Shown here one piece after another: positions 31,729-43,545 of a stretch of DNA of 64,000 nt (position 1 is the stretch's first letter; each line of letters begins with the position of its first letter). The stretch covers positions 223,377,415 to 223,441,414 of the forward strand of contig NC_081410.1 in the NCBI RefSeq assembly GCF_030272615.1, given 5' to 3'. The notes beneath the pieces are model-generated. The model was not told the origin of the DNA, did no database searches, and saw only the letters and a list, made by a program, of their open reading frames with translations. A program made the position numbers and the translations under genes. Source of the stretch: Cryptomeria japonica. Its lineage: Eukaryota > Streptophyta > Pinopsida > Cupressales > Cupressaceae.

Positions 31729-33330
31729 ACTGTTCAGCCGATAGAGCAGGCCCTAGCAACTAAAGTTGAAGATAAGGATGAATGGATTATTGATTCAGGA
31801 TGTTCACATCATATGACTGGAGACAAGAGTAAATTCTTAACCTTTCAAGAATACAATGGAGGTCTAGTAAGATTTGTAGATGAGAAAGCTTGTTCGATCA
31901 AAGGAAAAGGCACTATAGCTTTTGATGGCAAGCACAATACTAATAATGTTTACTATGTTGAAGGTTTGAAGCATAATATTTTGAGTGTTGGTCAATTAGT
32001 TGAGAAAGGATTTCAGTTACAATTCAAGAATGGTAAATACAAAATCTTAAACAGAATTGGTTTGGAAATTGCAACCGGTAATCAGACTAGATGTAATATT
32101 TTTCATTTGAACAATAATGAGAAAGCATGTTTGATTGCACATATTGATGAAAGTTGGTTATGACATCAGAGACTTTGTCATGTAAATTTTGATTGCATTA
32201 TGAAAATGAGTACCACTAAGGTAGTTAGAGATTTACCTAAGATTGTTAAACTTCACAATCCAGTATGTAAGGAATGTCAATTTGGAAAGCAAGTTAGAGC
32301 ATCTTTCAAGAGTATTCCAAAGAAGTCTAACAATGTTCTTGATTTAATTCATACTAATTTATGTGGTCCAGCAAGAACTAGAAGTATACAAGCAGATAGA
32401 TATTTTATGCTAATCATTGATGACTATTCTAGAATGTGTTGGGTTACTTTTCTCAGAGAAAAATATGAAGCATTTGGGAAATTCAAACTATTCAAGGTGA
32501 TGGTAGAAAATGAAACTGACAAGAAAATCAAATGTTTGAGATCAAATCAAGGAGGTGAGTTCACATATAAGGAATTTAATACATTCTGTGAAGTGAATGG
32601 GATCAAAAGATAGTTGTCAGCACCCTAGACACCCCAGCAGAATGAAGTTGTGGAAGGGAAAAAAAAAACTATCTTAGATGCAGCCAGAAGTATGATATCA
32701 GAAGCAAATCTACCTCATATATACTGGAGAGAAGTGGTCAATACAACTATTTATACATTCAATAGAGTTCATAATAGAGGAGAAACTGGTAAGACCCCAC
32801 ATGAACTATGGTTTGGTAATACTCCTACTCTTAAATATTTCAAAATATTTGGAAGTAAATGTTATATTAGAAGAGATGACTATATTGGCAAATTTGATCC
32901 TAGAAGTGATGAAGGAATATTTCTTGGTTATTCATCTAAGAGCAAGGCATATAGGTGTTTTAACAAGAGATTGCAGAAAATAGTTGGGAGTGCAAATGTG
33001 AAGATTGATGAACAGTTTAGAGGAAATTCAAGGTACACAGACTCTAAACTAGCAATAGAAATAATCACAAATGAACCTACTATGAATACACCAGTACAAA
33101 GTGATGATCCAATTACACCGACATCATCTAGAGATTCAACAGTCACTAAAGAACAACAAGAAGAAGTAAAAACACCCCGACATGTAAGATTGAATCATTC
33201 TGAAGATCAGATAATTGGAAACAAATTTCAAGGAGTTATGACTAGAGGAAGATTGGCAAATGAGGAGGTATGTCTTATTTCTCAAATTGAACCTACATCA
33301 CTTAATGAGGCACATGAAGATAAATATTAG
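31729..33330 (+). pseudogene. Copia D protease and integrase
   Basis: The protease active site DSGCSHHMTG is intact at 31792-31820. The integrase zinc region shows HQRLCHVNFD and CKECQFGK, with a TGA at 32161 where Trp (WLWH) is usual. In the catalytic core the first Asp motif reads HTNLCGP (normally HTDLCGP) and the second LRSNQGGEF (normally LRSDQGGEF); the Glu remains in VVEGKKK. Two of the three catalytic residues are therefore Asn, each explained by a single G-to-A change. Stops also occur near 32612 and 32627. FGSKCYIRRDD and IFLGYSSKSKAYR close the domain. Confidence 0.9.
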
Positions 33331-34820
33331 ATTAAAGCAATGGAAGATGAATTGGAACAAATAGAAAGGAATAGCACTTGGTCATTAGTTCCCCGACCTA
33401 AAGATAAAAATGTAATTGGAACTAAATGGGTTTTCAGAAATAAACTTAATGAAGATGGCATGGTAATAAGAAACAAAGCAAGATTGGTGTGTAAAGGATA
33501 TTCTCAGAAAGAAGGAATTTATTACAATGAAACCTTTGCACCAGTAGCTAGAATTGAGGCAGTAAGACTTTTATTGGCCTTTGCAGCACATAAGAACTAT
33601 AAAGTATATCAAATGGATGTTAAATGTGCATTTCTAAATGGAGATCTTGAAGAAGAAGTTTACATTGAGAAACCTAGTGGATTTTCTTTGACAGATAACA
33701 AAGACATGGTTAGCAGGTTAAGGAAAGCTTTATAAAGATTGAAACAAGCTCCTAGAGCTTGGTATGCAAGATTGGAAAAATATCTTTTGAAGCTTGGTTA
33801 CACAAAAGGTAATGCAGACAACAATCTATACTGCAAGGTAACTAATGATGACATCTTGGTTATTGAAGTTTTTGTTGATGATATAATCTTTGGAGGAGAA
33901 GATGGTTTGTGTAAAGACTTTTCTAACAAAATGCAGCAAGAATTTGAAATGTCTATGATTGGAGAGATAAAATGCTTTTTAGGATTGCAAATTTCATAGA
34001 CTGATAAAGGTATATTCCTATGTCAATCTAAGTACTTGAAGGAATTACTAAAGAAATTTGGCATGGAGAATTGTAAACCGGTAAGCACGCCTATGACTAC
34101 AAATGATAAATTATCTTTGAAGGATGAATCTACAACTATTAATCTGAATACAAATCTATGATAGGAGGTTTCCTATATTTGACACAAACAAGACCTAATA
34201 TTATGAATGCAGTATGTATTGTTTCAAGATTTCAGAGTAATCCTAAAGAAAATCATGAATCAACAGTGAAAAGGATTTTCTAGTACCTACAAGGCACTAT
34301 AAATCTTGGTTTATGGTATCCTATAGATAAAAATTTTGATGTATGTGCATACACAGATGCCAATTGGGAAGGAGATGTGGATGACAGAAAAAGCACCACC
34401 AGCGGAGAATTTTTTCTTAGCAGCATACTAATTTCATGGTTGAGAAAGAAACAGAGTTGTACAAGTTTATCAACAGCAGAATCAGAATATGTTGCAGCAA
34501 CAAATAATTGTACACAGGTACTATGGATCAAGAAAATGTTGAAGGACATAAAGGTAAATTGCAAGGAACCTATAACTATCTATTGTGATAATACAACAAC
34601 AATTGATATATCAAAGAATCCAGTACTTCACTCTAAAACTAAACATGTTTCTATTAAACTGAACTTTGTAAAGGAGAATGTTGAAGCAAAAGAAGTGAAA
34701 TTGGTTTATGTGAATACTAAAGAGCAGATTGCGGATATTTTTACGAAGCCTTTTCCTAAGAAAACATTTGAGTATCTCAGAGAGCAACTTGGAGTCTTAC
34801 CCCCACCAGTAGAGACTTAG
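33331..34820 (+). pseudogene. Copia D reverse transcriptase and RNase H
   Basis: RT motifs in order: [61 protein letters not shown] and the catalytic FVDDIIFGGED near 33880. A TAA interrupts ALYGLKQ at 33733. The frame shifts near 34150, before SMIGGFLYLTQTRP. RNase H follows with YTDANWEGDVDDRKSTTSG, SLSTAESEYVAA, CDNTTTI and ADIFTKPFPKK. The polyprotein ends at 34820. The sequence is close enough to consensus to have been active fairly recently. Confidence 0.92.
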
Positions 34821-35173
34821 ACAGTTGATGTTTGTCATCAACTGGCATAATTAACAAAGAAATCTTTTATTCCGGCTTTGATGAGGAGAGCTCCTTCTCA
34901 TGGGGAGTAGTTGGTATATTGAATGAGTTGGTATTTTGTATTTGGTTTTGTATTTCTTTGGCATTTGATGTCAAAGGGGGAGAGATTGATATGGAAAACA
35001 CATATTATTGCTAGGGAGAGATTATTACTTTGGAGTGAGATGATATTATGTATTTTTTATTTCTAGTTAATGATCTCTTTGGGAGATTGTTGGTTTTTGG
35101 TTTTTGGCATTTTTGTTTTGGCACTTTGATGGTTTTTCCATCTTATGTTGCCATCAATGCCAAAGGGGGAGAT
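34821..35173 (+). other. 3' untranslated part and polypurine tract of D
   Basis: No gene. It ends in CAAAGGGGGAGAT (35161-35173), the polypurine tract directly before the 3' LTR. A similar purine run (AAAGGGGGAGAG) at 34973-34984 may be a duplicate tract. Confidence 0.7.
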
Positions 35174-36201
35174 TGTTGGTATTTTGGATATGTTGATATG
35201 GTTTTGGCATTGATGTCAACACTTGTCATCGTTTGTCAACACTTATCAGCACTTGGAGATTTTGGTTATGTTCACCGGAAAGATAGAGACTTATGCAAAA
35301 CCTTGGCATTTGGTTCACCGATAGATTATATTGTTCACCAGCACTTGGAATGACTTGAAGACTACTTGGTTATGTCGAAGACATTATTCTATCACTTTGT
35401 TTTGGCAATTTGGTTAACTATTTATTCGGTTTTCATATTTGTTGTCACTGGCAAATAGGTCCAGGATAAGCACCGACAGACTTATCCATTCCAAATCAGC
35501 ACGACATGTTATGGAGATGATTTATTATTATTATTGTAAATGCATTGAGCCGACATCATGCATCGGACATTGATTTGTTTGTAATTGATTTTATTTTAAT
35601 ATCTTTTAGTGAGCTGACCTATTCAATTGGTCTTAGGTTATGGTATATATGTAAGATCTTATTTGTAAGATTGATATGCGATTGAGAAGAAGAATTGTAA
35701 TAGAGTATATGCAAAAATAAGTAGAGCTATACGCACAGACATCATTTGAAGGTTGAAGGAGGGTTTTGTGAAGGCAATCAGAACTACACCGGTACTGAAT
35801 CCAGCATATGAAGATGTTATTTTGTGTAGTACATTATCATTGGATTTAACCATCCAATTGTAGTCAGTGTGACTCTCATTTTGTGATTGAGCAGTGAGCT
35901 CTAGGCAGCTGGCCTTTTTGCATGTGCAGAATCCATATTGTAAACACATACTATCTGTAGTAGTATCATTTGATTGTGGGGAAGGCTTCCCATCGTGGTT
36001 TTTCCCCTTATAAGGTTTCTACGTACAAACATTGGTTTTATGTGTTGTGGATGTTATTGTCTTTCTATTTCATGTATTAATCTACATAAAGTTTGGTTTA
36101 CTGGTATTAAGCGTTAAGGTTTGGTTAAGTTATTTTCAGTTGAATTTATTAGATAACTGATTCACCCCCCTCCCCCTCTTAGTTGTCTCTGAGACCTAAC
36201 A
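35174..36201 (+). repeat. 3' LTR of Copia D
   Basis: 1028 bp, pairs with 29548-30607. The U5 hairpin is at 35973-36007. A ~37-bp deletion near 36075 and a longer C-run (36165-36178) distinguish it from the 5' copy. Confidence 0.9.
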
Positions 36202-36206
36202 GTATG

Positions 36207-37537
36207 CAGAGAAGAAGGATTCCAGATCATGTCCAACACCTACTACCTGCCGAAGAAGATAAAGGAATGTTTGTTCCTATTAGAGGGCTAAAAGTTTTTA
36301 ATCTTTTTCTTGTCAGTCAGTCACCTACATTTTGAAGTTGTAAAAGGCCTGAATATTGTTGTATCCTTATCATATAAAACGATACTTAAGGCCTTGTTTT
36401 TTTTGCCTCTTCAAAAAAATTAGAAATATAGAACACTAATTCTCTAGGAAGCTTGTATCATTACTTTCACCAAGGGTGAATAGTATGCAATAGGTTTTAA
36501 TAATTTTTATAGTATAGTACTATGACCATATGTGTCCTTCTTGCAGTAAATTTTGCAAAGGATCATATCTATAAGCTCTGCATATATAGAATAGCTTGAA
36601 ATCTAGTTTAAATATTTCAAAGTTGTTTCTCTTGACTTGTGATGCAAAATCTTATATGAGTTAATAGAATCAAGGATTTTAAATTTATATCTCTTCACTA
36701 TTTTGAATGAGTTTTGAATGGATATTGGCTTCTTCTAAAGTAAGAAATTAAAATTTGCTAACTTCTATTCAAAAGGATTTTATGTAGAGAGCAATTATTG
36801 AGTCACAATTGAGAAATTCATCATGTACTATGATTAATAGAAGGTATTAACCACCATAGCCCAAGGAACTATAGGGAATACATATTTTTCTTATTATAAT
36901 AATGGTTCTTGTAATGCGTAGCCCAATGGATAAGGAATTGGTCATAATATTGTATTTGTAACTATGACATTGAGGAATTTTTTTAAACATTACAACAACC
37001 ATTTTAATTTATTCAGTTTTTACTTTCAAGTATATAGGAAAATTAGTTCTCATTGTGATCACAGTTACATAAGGATGAAGGCCATGTCCTTTAGAGTCTA
37101 AGGAACACTGATTCAAATATTAGTTTGAGAACTCATCTATTGTATCATCATATCTACCTAGTTAAACTAAAATGGTACCATAAGGGAGACCCACCTTGGT
37201 TCTACAGAGCCTAAAGTGTAGAGAATGTGACTAGTTCCTTATCCCTATTCCACACTTTGTCAATATGTCCACTGATCCAGGGTCTTGGATATTGAGATTG
37301 GATTCTCATCGAGATTTCTCGGAGAAATTAGTTGGAAACACCAACAAAATGGCAACTCTTTGGGGATTGAATAAGAAAGAGAGAAATTGCTTTAAGAGAA
37401 TCCTCATAATGGTATTACCCTACATTGAACTTTCATTTAGAAGGCCTGATACAACTTGAAGACAAGATGAACTCACATATATTGTTTCTCATCTAGGTAC
37501 TACTACTTGAGACTATAGGAGAAGCCTTGTTGATTAT
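36207..37537. other. Unassigned sequence between D and the 4-kb LTR
   Basis: No gene recognised. A word near 37350 (TGGCAACTCTTTGGGGATTG) resembles leader or primer-site sequence of some Gypsy elements, and a related word occurs at 41776, so this may be an old Gypsy remnant. A short open frame at 37265-37459 covers it and is not conserved by eye. Confidence 0.45.
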
Positions 37538-40318
37538 ATGAATGTGAGGCCCCACCCCGACTCAGTCTGACATTTCAGTGGTTTTTATGATGAGACTATT
37601 ATGGATGCTTTATTTTTTATGCATTATGGATTTAGAACTTATATGATTCCATGATTTGGATAACATTGCTATATGATGATGCTTTATTTATATGCTTTAT
37701 GATATAGAACACTACATGATTTTTGAATAGGATGAATTTGCGGTGATAAATGTCGTTATTGAATTTGTAGGACTTTACTATGATGATAGAAATATGATGT
37801 ATGTTTTATGTGTGGATCAAAATTATGAGAATTAGGATGAATGGCTTATGTGAAATTGCTTGGATATAAGATGTATTAAATTGTTCAGATGTAAATTGTA
37901 TGCAAGTGATGATGTGTATTATTATTCTTGTGATTTATATTATATGAGGTTACTTGAAGCTACTAATGTGTAAATTGAGATGCGTAGGAAGTTATCCATG
38001 TGACCATGGAAATATTACAGAGAACCAAACCTAGACCTATGTATGTTCGTAAAGCCAGGGTTTGTCTATTTGGAGAGACAACACCCCATTTGTGTTGTAT
38101 TTTATTCATAATAGTAAATGATGCATGTGTGTTAAGTGTTATTTAATTGATTTATGTAAAATCCACAAGAGACGATTTCATGTATAAATTTGTAAAAGTA
38201 TTTTCTTTGTGTCACTTGACACGTGTAGATTTATGTTTGAATTTTTAAATTTGTCTCTTGGTGGGAATTGTTTAACTAGAGCTTTTTCAATTAATGTAAT
38301 GAGATTCCATAAATGCCTTGGGTAAAGAATCTTTGGGATGGTCAACATAGGTTTGACCCGAAAATAAACTTCAGAGGGTTTAAAAAAGGGTTAAATGGAC
38401 ACCTAGGGGTAGTTTAATAGGGTTTCCTAAAGCCCATAATGTATACCTAAGGGTTAGGGGTAAGTTTAGGAAAGTTTCTACTCCCATGTGACCTTTTAGA
38501 CACCCTAAAAAGTGACTTTTCTAAGTTGTGTGAAAATTGAAATTAGAAGACTTGAACCTAGTTGTAAACCTTCCTTTTCGAATGAGAGTTCTCTTTCCCA
38601 TTTTACCTTACCTTCCTTTTTAGTTTTTAGAAACTTGTGAGAACTCTCACAATGGGCTTCTTAAGAAAGAATTATAAAATTAGTGGGAAATCACCCACTC
38701 TCCATTTTTGGAGACAAAAGAATTTGGTAAAGAAAAAGATAGAATTGGGTTTGAGAATTTTGGCTAAGGGTAGAAAGAGAAGAACCATGGAATTGGGTTG
38801 CTCATCCTCAACAAAACTAGCATACCTTTGGGCAGATTAAGGTTGGTCATATCTTTCTTATAATGGATTTCTTATTGCATGTGTTTTGAAAGTAATGTTT
38901 GTGTAAAAGACTAGTTTCCGTGCATGTTCTCTTGGAAATTTATTTGGTATTTTGTGTTTATACATTGTATGTGTTTTTGGGAGTAATCAAGACCTCCTAC
39001 TCTTGGGAGAGAGGAGGATCTTGTGGGTGGTAGAAGTGACAACCCTCGAGTGAGAGACTCTCATTATGAGAGTGATCACAAGGGATTTTATGTGACCCTT
39101 GTTGCATGGCTTGTTTATGAATTGGGGGTCATAAGGAGGGAAATAAGGCATGAATGCCTTGGGGGGCATAAGGAATAAGGGGTTGCTATACTTGATGTAT
39201 ATGGTTTTCCATGAGGTGGCTACATGTTTTTCCATACTTGCAGTTCTCCTCAGGGTACTTGGTCCACTACTACCCTTGAAAAGGACGTCACCAATGTGTG
39301 GTGCAGTGTAGCCCGGGTTGGGAGTGTGTTTGAGTTTGTGTGTATTCTGTCTTTTGTGTTTGCATGTTTGTTACCTATCTAGGGCTTGGTTCTCCAAGCT
39401 CAAGGGTGGCTACCAGTTAGCCTAGGCTGGAAGGTGAGCACTCCATGGTCATAGATTTGATTTATTTGCGGATTGTTAGAAGAAATATCAGGGCATGCAG
39501 TTATGGCGGAAGATATAGATTGAGGAAAATTGTTGTAAATGTAATTAATACCCTTTGAAAAGTCCTCATTTGTTTGAAATGAGAGGCTATTTGTAAAATA
39601 GCAATAAAGACTTGGGGATATGTTATTGTGTTATATATATGCAGAAAATATCATATTATTTTGCAGAAAAGATAAATGGTTTATTTCTAAGTTCTAGTCC
39701 TAAATTTGAGGTTAAATCTTGTAGAGTATTTAATATTTCTTGAAAGGAAATGAGTTAAATTTATTCTTTTATTTAATTGAAAAGAAATAGAATTGATTTT
39801 GAATGCATGCAAAGGCTGAAAATAAAAGCATTTAGGACTATACATGGAAATGTGAAAGTATTTTAATTAAATATGTGATTTTAATTTATCTATGATTTTA
39901 TTTTACATGCAGAAAAACAAAATCTAAAATTATCATAACCATCTCTATAGTTTAATTTAATAAACTCTTTATTTAATATAGTTGCCGTTTTAGGATTAGT
40001 TAATTCTATTATTTACTTTTATTATAGAAAGTACAACTAGAGTAAATAGTCTAATTAATTTAAGTAATATGCTATTTATCTAGTTGCAGTTTAAATTTTA
40101 TTAAATTCTGACAATACTTTATTATAGAAATTGCATCTAAAGTCATATAGTTATTCTTTGATTTATAGAATTTAAAAAAAAACAAAGGAAAAATAATATG
40201 TACTTAAATTTAAACCCGATGACTGTAACTTTACTGGTAAAAATGTTTCATGTAGTAGTATCATTATCTATTTACTCAAAAAAAAACAAAAAAAACCATG
40301 ATCCAATATGCACCTAAA

Positions 40319-40321
<3 letters not shown>

Positions 40322-40352
<31 letters not shown>
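40322..40352. repeat. (TA)n microsatellite
   Basis: About fifteen TA units. A second tract lies at 40831-40855. Both flank the GC-rich island. Confidence 0.95.
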
Positions 40353-40356
<4 letters not shown>

Positions 40357-40413
40357 TTATAAATAAAAATATATATATTTAAATAAACTGTAAAAAAAAT
40401 TTATATTGGCATG

Positions 40414-40575
40414 CTTTATCGGGGGGGTCGGCCAGGGCCGAACCCACTGTGCCCTGCATAGGGGTCGGCGACCGAGCCCACTGTGCATTTCACAGTGGCC
40501 GCCAGGGCCGAGCCCACTGTGCACTGCACAGTGGTCGGCGGCACTGTGCATTGCATAGTGGGAGCCTCGGCCACG
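40414..40575. repeat. GC-rich island of palindromic tandem units
   Basis: CACTGTG recurs at 40445, 40479, 40515 and 40542, within units of 27-36 bp containing GGGCCGAGCC and GTCGGCG. The third unit holds a perfect palindrome with ten-base arms (CCACTGTGCA and TGCACAGTGG around one base) at 40514-40534. The neighbours are strongly AT-rich, so the island stands out sharply. Open frames on both strands across it are composition artefacts. Confidence 0.8.
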
Positions 40576-41597
40576 CCATCCCCCAAAACAAGCACTTTTC
40601 CCCCCTGCCATGGCCACTGCTAGGTCTATCCATTCGGCCCTACACACAAAAAAAACCTAACTCAAAAACAAATAACATGAAACCCTAGCCCGGGTAGGGC
40701 TAGGGAAATAATAAAAAATGGTAAAATTATAAAATAAGGGTATTTTATAATGCAAACACCTGGTTAGGGTTTTCATGATTTTACTCTTTTAATTTGGAAA
40801 ATAAAACAAAATCATTATATTAATTAGGAATATATATATATATATATATATATATTTAAGATATATATTTATATATAAACATACATAATTATATAGATAT
40901 TTAAAAGAATATATCTATATAAAGAGTTGAGGATATTATGAAAGAAGCAAACCTTAGATTAAATCATTTAATTTTAGTTGAAGATGAACCTGAGTATAGG
41001 TATTTACTTTAAAGCACTTATTTTCCTTGCGAATTTAATTATTGATGAAGTTTTATTTATGTTAAATGGATTGAGATGTTTACATAATTATATTTTAATG
41101 AAGTTCATATTTAATTTTTAAATTTGAATAGGTTGTGTTATTTTCGAGTTTAAAGATCAGTGAAGTGACATTTAATTTTAATTAAATAAATGTAGTTGTT
41201 TTAGCTCAGCCTAATACTTAATTATTGTTAGGAAAAAAATATATATATACTTAAAAATCTAAGTGTCGAGACTAATATAAATGCTTCTTAAAAGCAAATA
41301 AGAACTATTGGAAATTAATAGTATCCTTGTCTATCGAATTTAGATTTTTGGATTCAGATTAATCTATTGGGATAATTTGGAGAACTAAAATAGTATTTGG
41401 TTATTTTAGTACTTTGTATTTAATTTAACAAACAAATTTGCATACTTGAAGCTAGTAAAAAGAGATTAATGATATACATAGTTAAGACGAAACATGATGT
41501 AGCATTTTATATTTGTCGAATTGATGCTTTTAAAAGTTATGTTTTTTTAAAAAAAAATTATCCTGTTCTTGCCCTAAATTTTGGGCATGACAATGAA

Positions 41598-42239
41598 AAT
41601 CAATATAATCTTGACAAAGGAAGAAAGGAAGGTAGAATTGATAGAAGTAGAAGTTGAAAAAATGATTCATCCCTATCCTCTGTAAGTGCTTTCAATTACA
41701 ATTAGAATAGGCTCTGATATATCTTATTACCTATGACTAGATTCCCACTAATTTTTGTCCCTAAACCTAAAGGGTGGCAACTCTGTCTATACTTTGTATA
41801 CCTTTGAAGTTTCCTGTGCAAAGCTTGTGAAACACCCTGCTTATTTTGATAAGGGAGTGGTAAAAACCAAAGCTCAAGTTCAAGTAGATAAAAATATGAG
41901 TCAAGAAACTTGAAGAAAAAATTGGGCTGCTAGGAAATTAGGCTAATCATCCCCTCCAAATACTCCTACCCTCACAAATCAAAACCCCACCTTAACCCCA
42001 AGAATGGAGAATAGACAATAACTATCTCCTATGAGAATGCGTTTAGGAATGGAGGGAAGTATCAATCCTCAAGATACAAGTACATGTTCAATATCATAAA
42101 AAAAAAAAATTCCTAATGTCACTAAGTCATATGATTTGATGAGATGGTTGCAACATAAAAATAACCCGTTGTCTATATCTCAAGGAAAAAATCAAGGTGT
42201 GAATACTCAATGGGTATTCCCACCCCTTGATCCAAGTTC
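41598..42239. other. Unassigned sequence before the Copia LTR at 42240
   Basis: No intact gene. Words such as SYDLMRWLQHKNN and TQWVFPPLDPSS (42125-42235) read well in one frame and could be a gag remnant, but the frame is broken at the poly-A run at 42100. Family not recognised. Confidence 0.35.
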
Positions 42240-43514
42240 TGTTGGACATTGTTTCTGCTAGGATATGTTGTTTGTCATTGATGTCAACATATTCCTATGT
42301 TTTGGTATTGTAGAGAATTGGTTTCAGTGATTCGGAAGTCTTCTTTATTATATCACTTGATTTGGTGATTGCATTTGAGGTTTATGGATTTTCTATTCAA
42401 TGACTAGTAGAGTCTGGTTTTTTATTCGGTGAGCTCTGGTATGATTATATCTTGTGTTGTGGATTTGGGATAATGTTTTGGATGTTTGTTTGTATCTTCA
42501 TGTCAAGTGGTTCATGATTTGGTACTCTGGAAGCTGTCTTTCTTATTTGAGTTGCTATTGTTGAGTGTTCTTGAATGTTAGCATGTTGATTGATGAAGAT
42601 TTGCATAAGTGGTGTTGGTGAAACTATTGTGGATGGTTCTAATGTGATTTTTGGTGTTTCCTAATCATGTCCTATTTGTTTTGGTTATCCGAATTGATTA
42701 TTGTGCAAATTTTTAGTAATTTTCATGATCTGATGATGTTCTTAGTGTCATGCAGTATTTTGGTGGTGTAACATGTCGTGGTTAGTCTTGGTGAAATTTT
42801 TGGTGGTGATGAGAGTTTGGAGATTTGATTTAGGTCTATGTTATGCTATCCATGTAATTATATTGGTCCAGTGGTTGATTTATGTATCGTGTATTATAAT
42901 TTTGTAGTTAGGTGTTATGGGTTTGGCCAACCTTGTAGTGAATGTTGATGAATTATATAAATGGGTATGATATTCATATAATTTTGTGTCGAGGAGTTGA
43001 GTTTGCATTATCAAAGAGTGGTGTATGTGCGAGCAACAAAAATTATCTTTCAATGTGGTGTTTTGAGTAGAGATTGGTGAAGAGAAAACATTTGTGCTTA
43101 ACCAGAACTGTCATTAGGCATTAGCAGATGCTATTATTGTAGTTCATTCTTTCCAGATTGTAGTTTGAATCGTATTGTAATTTAGTGAACCTTCCCTGAG
43201 GGTTGGAGCCTTCTCGGTCATTGTAATTTGAGTAGTGAGCTCTACCAGTGTGCCTGAATGCATGTGCATTCCCCATTGTAATATTTACACATACTACTAT
43301 AGGGTATTATCTCATTGTGGGTAGGTTCCCACTGTGGTTTTTCCCTTAACTGAGTTTGCCACATCAAAAATATTGATGTTATGTGTGTTGGTGTTATTAC
43401 TGTTATCTTTCCTTTAACTGTAGTTAAACTGATATGAGATTGTGCTTAATTGTTCTAATCCAATGAAAAATGATTCATCCACGCTTTTAGTTTTCATTCT
43501 TGTTGTTGCCAACA
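42240..43514 (+). repeat. Copia LTR followed by a Met-tRNA primer site
   Basis: 1275 bp, TGTTGGACAT to GCCAACA, with TGGTATCAGAG at 43517-43527. It carries the U5 hairpin at 43315-43350 and a weak C-run motif near 43473. The element it belongs to is not seen: only 31 bp separate its LTR end from the start codon of the PMD gene, no second LTR was found, and the flanks (AGTTC against AGTGG) do not match. It is therefore either a truncated insertion or the 5' end of a chimera. The LTR points in the right direction to drive PMD transcription. Confidence 0.8.
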
Positions 43515-43545
43515 AGTGGTATCAGAGATAGATCCCTGGAGCAAA

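Larger units (their letters stand above)
29548..36201 (+). mobile_element. Complete degenerate Copia element D, TSD GTATG
   Basis: 5' LTR 29548-30607, 3' LTR 35174-36201, target duplication GTATG at 29543-29547 and 36202-36206. It contains gag, protease, integrase, RT and RNase H in Copia order, with a Met-tRNA primer site and a polypurine tract. Coding frames are broken by stops and at least two frameshifts, and the first two integrase aspartates are Asn. The LTRs differ mostly in their first 200 bp, and the 3' LTR has lost about 37 bp near 36075. D is the only Copia here whose LTR and leader match the non-autonomous elements H and G. Confidence 0.93.
37543..41592 (+). mobile_element. Probable 4.05-kb solo LTR, TSD ATGAA
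   Basis: Starts TGTGAGGCCCCACCCCGAC and ends TTTTGGGCATGACA, with ATGAA directly before (37538-37542) and after (41593-41597). There is no primer site at the right edge and no internal genes. The most economical reading is a very long Gypsy-type LTR left by recombination between two LTRs. Strand is taken from the usual LTR start and is not certain. The inside holds a GC-rich repeat island, two (AT)n tracts and no recognised protein. It is possible that smaller insertions within it have gone unnoticed. Confidence 0.62.

Noticed and set aside
37340-37362. Gypsy-type primer site or leader word TGGCAACTCTTTGGGG
   Set aside because: No LTR end directly upstream and no coding region downstream, so it is too weak to call an element.
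40357-40688. Overlapping Cys/His-rich open frames on both strands across the GC-rich island
   Set aside because: They are made by the tandem palindromic units and carry no conserved domain.
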